A stretch of DNA of 13,173 nt. Origin: Halanaerobiaceae bacterium. Its GTDB lineage: Bacteria > Bacillota > Halanaerobiia > Halanaerobiales > Halarsenatibacteraceae. The notes under the pieces are model-generated. The model was not told where the DNA came from. It saw only the letters and a program-made list of their open reading frames with translations, and made no database searches. Position 1 is the stretch's first letter; the number at the start of each line of letters is the position of its first letter. Shown piece after piece: positions 7,517 through 13,173 of the stretch. A program made the position numbers and the translations under genes. The stretch covers positions 1 to 13,173 of the forward strand of contig PWHA01000267.1 of NCBI GenBank assembly GCA_003554685.1, read 5' to 3'.

Positions 7517-9367
7517 ATGGCTAGAATTCAGAAACTCAGCAAACAGGTTGCCAACCAGATTTCAGCTGGAGAGGTTATCGAGAGACCTGCTTCAGTTGTC
7601 AAGGAACTGGTGGAGAATTCGGTTGATTCTGGTGCTGATAAAATTGAAGTTTCTATCTCCGAGGGTGGCAAGGAATCTGTCAGGGTGCGGGATAACGGCC
7701 AGGGTATTGCCAGCAGTGAAATTGAGCTGGCCTTCTCCCGTTATGCCACCAGCAAAATCTCCAGTATTGATGATATTTATTCTTTAACTACCCTGGGCTT
7801 TCGGGGAGAAGCCCTGGCCAGCATTGCGGCGGTTTCCCGGATGGAGATAAAATCAAGACAGGCAGCAGAGGACAGCGGAGTCCGGCTTGAGATTGAAGGC
7901 GGTGAAGTTGTCAGCAGGGAAAGGGCGGGACTGCCTGCCGGCACCGAAATTACTGTCAGGGATCTTTTCTTCAACACCCCTGCCCGCTATAAATATCTGA
8001 AGAAGACCGGCACCGAAGCCTCTCGAATCAGCAGGCTCATCACCTCGCTGACTCTGGCCAGACCTGAAATTAATTTTACCCTGGAAAATCAAAGAGGGGA
8101 GGTCCTGTCAACCCCGGGCAGCGGCAATCTGGAGGATAACATCTACAGTTTATACGGAGAAGAGGTTTATGATGATTTAATTGCCCTGAATTTTTCCCGG
8201 GAATTTTTGCAGGTCTCCGGTTATCTGGTTAATCCCCGGCAGCACCGCTCCTCCCGGCAGCATGAGTACTTCTTTGTTAACGGCCGTCCGGTCAAAAACC
8301 GCTTTCTCAAAATGGCTGTGGAGGAAGCCTATGGGACCCGACTTCCGGCCGGGAAATATCCCCTGGTTTTTCTAAATATTGATCTTAATCCCATTCTGGT
8401 AGATGTCAATATCCATCCCACCAAAAAGGAAGTCAAGTTCAGCCGGGGAGAGGCGGTTAAAGATATTCTCCAGCAGGAAATAGAGCAGAATCTGAAAAAA
8501 AGCACCGGCTATCAGGAGTTCTCCGGGGCTGAAACCGGAGATTATTCTGTTCGGGATGGTTATTCCGCCCGGAAAGATACTTCCTCTCAGGAAAGGGACA
8601 GAGCCCGGGATAGAGCTCAGGATAAAGATAAAAACTCTGCCGGTTATGACAGACAGGATCTTTTTGCCGGCAGGGATGTCAGCCAGCAGCAGATTGAATC
8701 TGTCAGCTATCAGGCATCAGATTCCCGGACAAATTCAGAGGAAACCCTTTTTAGGGAAAGTAGTTCACCTCAGAAATCAGATTTTTCCCTGCCGGGGGAT
8801 TATCAGGTTCTGGGCCAGTTTCATAATCTCTTTATTCTGCTGGAGACCGGAGAAGGTCTCCTGCTGGTGGACCAGCATAATGCTCATGAGAGAATAATTT
8901 TTGATAATCTCTGTGCAGAATTAGAGGATAAAAGTAACGACAGCAGGCTGCTCTTAACTCCCCTTCCTCTGGAGCTCTCTCCTCAGGAAAAGGAGATAAT
9001 TTACGATATCAAGCCTGAACTTGAAGAGATGGGTTTTAGCATTGAAGAATTTGGGCCCTCCAGTCTGATGTTAGCTGCTGTACCGGTTTTTCTGGAGGAG
9101 GAAAGCGGCAGAGAGAATCTGCTTGATATTATCAATCAGATTCTGGAAAAAGCCCGGATTATTGAAAAACATGAACTTAGCGAGGAAATCTTAAAATATT
9201 CCGCCTGCCAGCAGGCTGTTAAGGAAGGCGCTTCCCTGAGCATGGCTGAAATGAGAAAGCTCTCAGCAGAATTATTTCAAACCTCCAACCCCTATCGCTG
9301 TCCTCATCATCGTCCGATTGTCATCAGATTATCGCTGGATCAGCTAAAAAAGAAAGTGGACAGGTGA
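7517..9367 (+). CDS. mutL: DNA mismatch repair endonuclease MutL
   Basis: MutL links mismatch recognition by MutS to strand incision. The 616-residue product has an N-terminal GHKL ATPase: Glu30 and Asn34 in KELVENSVDSGA, DNGQGI at 59-64, GFRGEAL at 94-100. A low-complexity charged linker (about 335-425) and a C-terminal dimerisation/endonuclease domain (about 427-616) follow. The endonuclease motif is present but variant: DQHNAHERIIFD at 452-463, where DQHA(X)2E(X)4E is usual, so Ala is Asn455 and the last Glu is Asp463. Likely metal ligands His454, Glu458, Cys595 and His597 remain, and ACQQAVK with Cys564 and CPHHRP at 595-600 replace the usual ACxxAxK and CPHGRP. I prefer the ATG at 7517 over the TTG at 7511, which would be too close to AGGA at 7504-7507. 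That ribosome-binding site overlaps the mutS stop, suggesting translational coupling. Confidence 0.97.
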   Translation: MARIQKLSKQVANQISAGEVIERPASVVKELVENSVDSGADKIEVSISEGGKESVRVRDNGQGIASSEIELAFSRYATSKISSIDDIYSLTTLGFRGEALASIAAVSRMEIKSRQAAEDSGVRLEIEGGEVVSRERAGLPAGTEITVRDLFFNTPARYKYLKKTGTEASRISRLITSLTLARPEINFTLENQRGEVLSTPGSGNLEDNIYSLYGEEVYDDLIALNFSREFLQVSGYLVNPRQHRSSRQHEYFFVNGRPVKNRFLKMAVEEAYGTRLPAGKYPLVFLNIDLNPILVDVNIHPTKKEVKFSRGEAVKDILQQEIEQNLKKSTGYQEFSGAETGDYSVRDGYSARKDTSSQERDRARDRAQDKDKNSAGYDRQDLFAGRDVSQQQIESVSYQASDSRTNSEETLFRESSSPQKSDFSLPGDYQVLGQFHNLFILLETGEGLLLVDQHNAHERIIFDNLCAELEDKSNDSRLLLTPLPLELSPQEKEIIYDIKPELEEMGFSIEEFGPSSLMLAAVPVFLEEESGRENLLDIINQILEKARIIEKHELSEEILKYSACQQAVKEGASLSMAEMRKLSAELFQTSNPYRCPHHRPIVIRLSLDQLKKKVDR

Positions 9368-9374
9368 TGGGTTA

Positions 9375-10346
9375 ATGCAACCTGTCAGACCACCATTACT
9401 GGTAATTGCCGGACTTACAGCCAGCGGCAAAACCTCTCTTTCGCTCAAACTGGCCAGGCATATTGAATGTGAAATTATCTCCGCTGATTCAATGCAGATA
9501 TATCAGGATATGGATATTGGTACCGATAAAATAAGTCCGAAAGAAAGGGAGAAAATACCTCATTATTTGATAGATATCATTTCACCGGAAGATGATTTCT
9601 CTGTTGCAGATTATAAGAATTTGGCAGAAAGAAAGATTGCTGACATTATTGCAGGTGGTCGTCTACCTGTAATGGTTGGTGGAACCGGACTTTACATTAA
9701 AGCGGTTACCGAAGGCTTTATGCTGCCCCGGCTGCCCGAAAATAAACTCCGGAATGAATTTATCAGCTGGGCAGAATGGCAGAACCGGGAATCTCTTCAT
9801 CATTATCTCAAATCAATTGATCCGGAATATGCTGCCAGTATTCATCCCAATGACCTGAGAAGGGTCAGCCGGGCCCTTGAGGTTTACTTTATGACCGGGA
9901 GAACCAGAAGTTATTACAGATACAGGCAGCAGCAGAAAAAGTCAAAATACAATTATTTAAAGGTCGCTCTGAGAAAACCAAGAGAGAAGCTCTATCAGGA
10001 TATTAATTGCCGGGTCGATGGCATGATTGAGGAGGGATTAATTGCAGAAGTAGAGAAGCTTAGAAGTAAATATGACTTAAGTAAAACTGCCCGGCAGGCT
10101 GTGGGTTATAAGGAAATAATATCCTATCTGGATGGTGAAATTTCTCTGCAGGAAGCTGTGCGTCTGATAAAAAGGAATTCCCGCCGCCTTGCCAAAAAAC
10201 AGCAGAGTTTTATAAAACGTGATCGGGAATATATCTGGCTTGATAGCGAATCCTGGCCCAACAGCGAACTTCTAATTTATCTGGTCCGGCTGGTAGAACA
10301 AAAATTTTTCCAGAAAAATTTCCCTATGCTGAAGGAGACTTTTTAG
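9375..10346 (+). CDS. miaA: tRNA dimethylallyltransferase MiaA
   Basis: MiaA transfers the dimethylallyl group from DMAPP to N6 of A37 in tRNAs that have A36-A37-A38, producing i6A, the substrate of MiaB. The 323-residue product has a P-loop at 13-20 (GLTASGKT, with Leu where Pro is more usual). Next comes ISADSMQIYQDMDIGT at 36-50, containing the catalytic Asp38 and the conserved Ser39 and Gln41. GGTGLY at 102-107 and the C-terminal AVGYKEII plus a basic helix ending KKQQSFIKRD complete the family pattern. The ATG at 9375 lies 7 bases after the mutL stop, and AGGTGA overlaps that stop codon. It is the last gene of the operon. No hairpin terminator is evident behind it, so read-through into hfq is possible. 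Confidence 0.96.
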   Translation: MQPVRPPLLVIAGLTASGKTSLSLKLARHIECEIISADSMQIYQDMDIGTDKISPKEREKIPHYLIDIISPEDDFSVADYKNLAERKIADIIAGGRLPVMVGGTGLYIKAVTEGFMLPRLPENKLRNEFISWAEWQNRESLHHYLKSIDPEYAASIHPNDLRRVSRALEVYFMTGRTRSYYRYRQQQKKSKYNYLKVALRKPREKLYQDINCRVDGMIEEGLIAEVEKLRSKYDLSKTARQAVGYKEIISYLDGEISLQEAVRLIKRNSRRLAKKQQSFIKRDREYIWLDSESWPNSELLIYLVRLVEQKFFQKNFPMLKETF

Positions 10347-10392
10347 TTTTGCGGAATTTTTTAGTAACCGGATTAAATAATGCCGAAGTTAT

Positions 10393-10421
10393 TTGTTTAA
10401 ACTGGTTAAATTATATATAGT
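10393..10421 (+). promoter_or_regulatory. Promoter candidate for hfq
   Basis: TTGTTT at 10393-10398 and TATAGT at 10416-10421 are spaced by 17 bases. The region is extremely AT-rich, and other -10-like hexamers exist (TATATT at 10428, TATAAA at 10433), so the exact promoter is uncertain. An 11-bp sequence, TTAAATTATAT, occurs twice, at 10406-10416 and 10422-10432, and the palindrome GTTTAAAC covers 10395-10402. Transcription would begin near 10428. Confidence 0.45.
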
Positions 10422-10463
10422 TTAAATTATATTATAAAATAAAAAAGAGGGGGACACAGATCC

Positions 10464-10739
10464 ATGGGTAAAAAAAACTTACAGGATAAAATACTAAATG
10501 AACTGAGAAAGGATAATATTTCTGTTACCTTTTATTTAATCAATGGTTTCCAGCTCAATGGACTGGTAGTTGCCTTTGACAATTTTACCATTCTGGTTAA
10601 CAGTGATGGTAAGGATCAGCTTATCTACAAACATGCCATCTCAACTCTGGTACCTGAAAAACGAATTAATCTCTTTGATGGTGGTGATACAGAGAAGGAA
10701 AAAGGAGAGGAGAGCAGCAGGAATAATGAAGAAGATTGA
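10464..10739 (+). CDS. hfq: RNA chaperone Hfq
   Basis: Hfq is a hexameric Sm-like ring that binds small RNAs and mRNAs. The 91-residue product contains Sm1 (about 6-45, LQDKILNELRKDNISVTFYL, then NGFQLNG and VAFDNFTILV) and Sm2 (YKHAIST at 55-61, followed by LVP). Tyr55, Lys56 and His57 are the usual proximal-face residues and Gln7 is in place. The C-terminal tail (about 71-91) is short, strongly charged and net acidic, with many Asp and Glu, and is presumably disordered. The ATG at 10464 has GAGGGGG upstream. The last 14 bases, including the stop codon, overlap the start of dapF in another frame, so translation of the two is probably coupled. Position after miaA matches the widespread miaA-hfq order. 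Confidence 0.96.
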   Translation: MGKKNLQDKILNELRKDNISVTFYLINGFQLNGLVVAFDNFTILVNSDGKDQLIYKHAISTLVPEKRINLFDGGDTEKEKGEESSRNNEED

Positions 10740-11595
10740 TTTTACCAAGATGCATGGTCTTGGCAATGATTTTTTAATAATTAACAATTTTGACCGGGGC
10801 AGACTGGATCTCAATAAATCCCGGATAATACAGCTTTGCCGGCGCCATTTTGGCATAGGGGCAGATGGAATTCTGGAGATACTGTCCCCTGAGGATAGCA
10901 GCTTAAATGACTGTCAGGTTATCATCTATAATGCCGATGGCAGTCAGGCTGAAATGTGCGGTAATGGCATTCGCTGCATCAGTCATTATCTTACAGCCCA
11001 TGAGATTATTTCCGGCAGAGAGCAGAGAATTGAAACCGCTGCCGGTATTATTAAACCTGAACTCCTGAAAATTTCCAGCGATAAGACTCGGGCTGAGGTC
11101 AGGGTAAACCTGGGCCGGCCGAAATTTAAGTCCTGGCAAATACCCGTCGCCTGGGAGGGAACCGGGCCTGGAGAGATCATCTCTCAAAATCTAACTGTCC
11201 AGGACAGGAATTTTACAGTTACTGCTGTATCAATGGGAAATCCCCATGCTGTTATTTTTATCAAGGAAGATCCCGATGAATTTCCGCTGGAGAAATGGGG
11301 TCCTCGCCTGGAAAAACACAGCTATTTTCCTGAAAAAACTAATATTGAAATTGCCCGGGTCCTTTCCAGAGATGAAATCAAGCTGAGAGTCTGGGAGAGA
11401 GGCAGTGGTTTAACCCTGGCCTGTGGAACGGGGGCAGCAGCTGCCCTGGCTGCGGCTGTTAAAAATAAACTTACCGGGAAAGAGGCAGCAGTCAACCTGC
11501 CGGGCGGAAAGCTCAAAGTCAGCTGGCAGGATCAAAATATATTTATTACCGGCCCCTCGAAAATGGTCTTTACCGGAAAATTCAACTTAAATTAG
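10726..11595 (+). CDS. dapF: Diaminopimelate epimerase DapF
   Basis: DapF interconverts LL- and meso-diaminopimelate by a cofactor-free two-base mechanism using two cysteines, supplying meso-DAP for peptidoglycan and lysine. The 289-residue product starts with the family signature FTKMHGLGNDF. It carries both catalytic cysteines: Cys78 in AEMCGNGIRC and Cys233 in TLACGTGAAA. Two homologous halves of about 120-140 residues are recognisable, and SMGNPHAVIF lies between them. The ATG at 10726 aligns with the usual N-terminus. An open frame extends further upstream inside hfq but is a shadow of it. The gene begins 14 bases before the hfq stop; GGAGAGGAG and CAGGA in the hfq tail serve as ribosome-binding candidates. 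Transcription therefore most likely comes from the hfq promoter. dapL, the preceding step of the pathway, follows. Confidence 0.97.
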   Translation: MKKIDFTKMHGLGNDFLIINNFDRGRLDLNKSRIIQLCRRHFGIGADGILEILSPEDSSLNDCQVIIYNADGSQAEMCGNGIRCISHYLTAHEIISGREQRIETAAGIIKPELLKISSDKTRAEVRVNLGRPKFKSWQIPVAWEGTGPGEIISQNLTVQDRNFTVTAVSMGNPHAVIFIKEDPDEFPLEKWGPRLEKHSYFPEKTNIEIARVLSRDEIKLRVWERGSGLTLACGTGAAAALAAAVKNKLTGKEAAVNLPGGKLKVSWQDQNIFITGPSKMVFTGKFNLN

Positions 11596-11605
11596 TTGAA
11601 TTTTT
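11577..11605 (+). terminator. Putative AT-rich terminator overlapping the dapF stop
   Basis: AAAATTCAAC (11577-11586) pairs perfectly with GTTGAATTTT (11595-11604) around an 8-base loop that holds most of the dapF stop codon. The right arm runs into TTTTT at 11601-11605. The stem has only three G-C pairs, so termination may be weak. If it works, it separates hfq-dapF transcription from dapL. Confidence 0.5.
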
Positions 11606-11637
11606 AATAAGTCTTACTCAAATATCGGGCAGTTCAC

Positions 11638-11675
11638 TATTAAGCAAATCTTAAATTATTAAGCAAATCTTAAAA
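11638..11675. repeat. Tandem 19-bp repeat with TTAAG-N5-CTTAA dyads upstream of dapL
   Basis: Two directly adjacent 19-bp units occupy 11638-11656 and 11657-11675 and differ only at the last base. Each contains the 15-bp dyad TTAAGCAAATCTTAA, at 11640-11654 and 11659-11673. The array ends 8 bases before the predicted dapL -35 hexamer, a typical place for a regulator's operator. The regulator is unknown. Confidence 0.8.
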
Positions 11676-11683
11676 CAGAAAAT

Positions 11684-11712
11684 TTGTCCTAAGTGTAAAT
11701 ACTTTGTAAAAT
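11684..11712 (+). promoter_or_regulatory. Promoter candidate for dapL
   Basis: TTGTCC at 11684-11689 and TAAAAT at 11707-11712 are separated by 17 bases. Transcription would start near 11719, with the ribosome-binding site AAAGGA at 11727-11732, so the leader is very short. The -10 hexamer straddles the junction of the two 18-bp tandem units. Confidence 0.5.
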
Positions 11713-11729
11713 GTAAATACTTTATAAAA
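11694..11729. repeat. Tandem 18-bp repeat across the dapL -10 region and start site
   Basis: The 18-bp unit TGTAAATACTTTGTAAAA at 11694-11711 is followed immediately by TGTAAATACTTTATAAAA at 11712-11729, with one difference. The pair covers the predicted -10, the transcription start and the beginning of the ribosome-binding site. It may be a regulatory duplication or a recent slippage product. Confidence 0.8.
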
Positions 11730-11742
11730 GGAAGTGAATTTT

Positions 11743-12912
11743 ATGCAGCAGGCTGACAGAATTAAGAATTTGCCCCCTTATTTGTTTGCTGAAATTGATA
11801 AGATGATCAATAAAGCCAAACAGGAAGGGGTGGATGTTATCAGTTTTGGGGTCGGAGATCCCGACCGGCCCACTCCGGAGCACATAGTAGAAAGCATGAT
11901 TGAAGCAGTCAGGGACCCCTCCACCCACAGTTATCCCAGCTATGAAGGTCTCCTTACCTATCGGGAAGCGGTGGCAGGCTGGTATCAGAAAAGGTTTGGA
12001 GTTGAGCTGGATCCTGAAGATGAAGTGGTTTCTCTCATTGGTTCCAAGGAAGGAATAGCCCATTTCCCCTTCTGTTATATCAACCCCGGAGATCTGGCCC
12101 TGATCCCGGACCCGGGCTATCCGGTTTATAAAACAGCAGTGCTGCTGGCCGGGGGCGAAGTGGAAACCCTGCCGCTCAAGAAAGAGAATAACTACCTGGT
12201 TGAACTGGATGAGATCAGTCCGGCAAGCCTGGAAAGGGCAAAATTGCTCTACCTCAATTATCCCAATAACCCCACCGCTGCCCTGGCCACCAGAGAATTT
12301 TTTCAGAAAGTAGTGGCTTTAGCAAAAGAATATGATTTTATTGTGGCCCACGATTCAGCTTACAGTGAAGTTTATCTGGAGGAAGAAAAGCCTCTCAGTT
12401 TTCTAGAAATTGCAGGTGCCCGGGATATAGCCATCGAATTTGGCTCCCTTTCGAAATCCTTTAACATGACAGGCTGGAGATGCGGCTGGGCAGTGGGTAA
12501 TGAAAATCTCATTGAATCGCTGGGCAGGATAAAGACCAATATTGACTCCGGAATATTTGAAGCAGTTCAAAAGGCCGGCATTACTGCTCTTACCTCCGAA
12601 AAAACAGCCGCTGAAGAAATGCGCCACCTATACAGACAGAGAAGAGACCGGCTGGTGACCGGACTTAAAGATTTAGGCTGGAAGGTCTCCCCCAATCAGG
12701 CCTCATTTTATATCTGGGCTGAAGTACCTCCTGCCTATGAAAATGGTGAAGAGTTTTCCAGAAAAGTTTTTCAGGAAACCGGAGTGTTTTTTACACCCGG
12801 AATAGGCTATGGCCAGCAGGGAGATAAATTTGTCCGCCTGGCTCTGACAGTTTCTCAGGAAAGAACTGAAGAAGCACTGGAGAGGCTCTCTGACAGCAGT
12901 ATATTTAATTAG
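11743..12912 (+). CDS. dapL: LL-diaminopimelate aminotransferase DapL
   Basis: DapL converts tetrahydrodipicolinate directly to LL-diaminopimelate with glutamate as amino donor, bypassing the acylated DapD/DapC/DapE route. The 389-residue product is a fold-type I, class I/II PLP aminotransferase. The PLP-binding lysine is Lys238 in SLSKSFNMTGWR. NYPNNPT at 172-178, the cofactor aspartate Asp204 with Tyr207 (AHDSAY), and FVRLALTV near the end are further family marks. The N-terminus ADRIKNLPPYLFAEI and the GVGDPDRPTP motif at 36-45 match bacterial LL-DAP aminotransferases. The function is supported by dapF directly upstream, although another aminotransferase specificity cannot be excluded by sequence reading alone. 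I prefer the ATG at 11743, 9 bases after AAGGAAG; the in-frame GTG at 11734 would abut the ribosome-binding site. Confidence 0.9.
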   Translation: MQQADRIKNLPPYLFAEIDKMINKAKQEGVDVISFGVGDPDRPTPEHIVESMIEAVRDPSTHSYPSYEGLLTYREAVAGWYQKRFGVELDPEDEVVSLIGSKEGIAHFPFCYINPGDLALIPDPGYPVYKTAVLLAGGEVETLPLKKENNYLVELDEISPASLERAKLLYLNYPNNPTAALATREFFQKVVALAKEYDFIVAHDSAYSEVYLEEEKPLSFLEIAGARDIAIEFGSLSKSFNMTGWRCGWAVGNENLIESLGRIKTNIDSGIFEAVQKAGITALTSEKTAAEEMRHLYRQRRDRLVTGLKDLGWKVSPNQASFYIWAEVPPAYENGEEFSRKVFQETGVFFTPGIGYGQQGDKFVRLALTVSQERTEEALERLSDSSIFN

Positions 12913-12949
12913 TCTTTTTTCACACCTTTTAATAAATAGTAATCCTCTA

Positions 12950-12958
12950 TGTTATAAC
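12950..12958 (+). promoter_or_regulatory. Possible extended -10 element before the PHP gene
   Basis: TGTTATAAC resembles an extended -10 (TGnTATAAT, one mismatch) but has no good -35. Another -10-like hexamer, TATAAA at 13016-13021, is equally unsupported upstream. No clear hairpin terminator was found after dapL, though a T-run (12914-12919) is present. Confidence 0.25.
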
Positions 12959-12996
12959 AGTCCTTTAATTAATTCACTGCATTAAAATTACCACAT

Positions 12997-13037
12997 TTAA
13001 ACTGCAGACTTAAACTATAAAAATTCTAACTTAAACT
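12997..13037. repeat. Three TTAAACT direct repeats before the PHP gene
   Basis: TTAAACT occurs at 12997-13003, 13010-13016 and 13031-13037. The last two copies share the longer form ACTTAAACT. Spacing is 13 and 21 bases. The region is AT-rich, so chance is a real possibility; a regulator-binding array is the alternative. Confidence 0.4.
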
Positions 13038-13069
13038 CCAGGAATATTATCTGGAAAGGAGAATATTAT

Positions 13070-13173
13070 TTGCAAATAGACTGGCATACCCATCCCTTTG
13101 CCCATGGAGAAGAGGAAGTTGAGCCCTGCCAGAATAAAAATATTTTGAGTGAATTTGCCGACCGGGCAAAGGC
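13070..13173 (+). CDS. PHP-domain metal-dependent hydrolase (5' part only)
   Basis: Only the first 34 codons lie in the window. The start MQIDWHTHPFAHG has the first metal-binding motif of PHP-domain hydrolases (HxH at His6 and His8), a superfamily that includes histidinol phosphatase, phosphoesterases and polymerase-associated phosphatases. A further histidine, His12, follows. The probable start is the TTG at 13070, with AAAGGAG about 8 bases upstream, and the open frame continues to the window edge. The specific substrate cannot be judged from this fragment. It lies 157 bases after dapL and may have its own promoter. A short inverted repeat (TCCAG at 13037-13041 and CTGGA at 13051-13055) sits directly before the ribosome-binding site. 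Confidence 0.65.
   Translation, partial: MQIDWHTHPFAHGEEEVEPCQNKNILSEFADRAK

Noticed and set aside
8575..8640. Repetitive acidic/basic stretch in MutL as an inserted element
   Set aside because: It is the normal disordered linker between the ATPase and C-terminal domains, kept in frame.
10570..10725. Upstream extension of dapF inside hfq
   Set aside because: The extension is an out-of-frame reading of hfq; the family N-terminus begins at 10726.
12878..12925. Terminator after dapL
   Set aside because: GAGAGGCTCTC can fold but lies inside the coding region, too far from the T-run at 12914-12919; no hairpin directly precedes the T-run.

Overview
The window reads as a chromosomal housekeeping segment of a low-to-mid GC anaerobic Firmicute-type bacterium. 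Protein flavour and gene order (miaB-mutS-mutL-miaA-hfq followed by dapF and dapL) suggest the Halanaerobiales or a close relative; this placement is inference from recalled family resemblance, not from a search. Shine-Dalgarno sites are strong, and four of the twelve protein genes start with TTG.

Layout. 40-115 is tRNA-Phe(GAA), followed by a membrane-anchored ClpP-fold serine protease of the SDH_sah type (181-987). A tyrosine recombinase of the XerC/XerD type lies on the minus strand (989-1921) and converges on the protease gene with a single base between the stop codons. Divergent from it is an ArsR-like winged-helix regulator (2035-2658). Two small monocistronic-looking genes follow: a glutaredoxin-like protein (2741-2977) and a cold-shock protein (3099-3308), the latter closed by a strong intrinsic terminator.

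A good sigma-A-type promoter (TTGAAT-17-TATAAT) at 3434-3462 then opens the miaB-mutS-mutL-miaA operon (3544-10346), with 14, 11 and 7 bases between successive genes. It joins tRNA A37 hypermodification (MiaA makes i6A, MiaB converts it to ms2i6A) with methyl-independent mismatch repair (MutS plus an endonuclease-type MutL). hfq (10464-10739) has its own promoter candidate and overlaps the start of dapF (10726-11595) by 14 bases. dapL (11743-12912) follows behind a 147-base spacer. DapL and DapF are consecutive steps of the aminotransferase route to meso-diaminopimelate and lysine. The window ends inside a PHP-domain metallohydrolase gene (13070 onward).

The genes themselves are mostly conventional. 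The least explained sequence is non-coding: the dapF-dapL spacer carries two adjacent tandem duplications, one a pair of 19-bp units each containing a TTAAG-N5-CTTAA dyad just upstream of a promoter, the other a pair of 18-bp units covering the -10 region and the transcription start. Other points are an atypical endonuclease motif in MutL, a 5'-leader hairpin before miaB, and repeats in front of the PHP gene. I found no CRISPR array, insertion sequence, prophage or defence cassette, and no convincing new multi-gene system.
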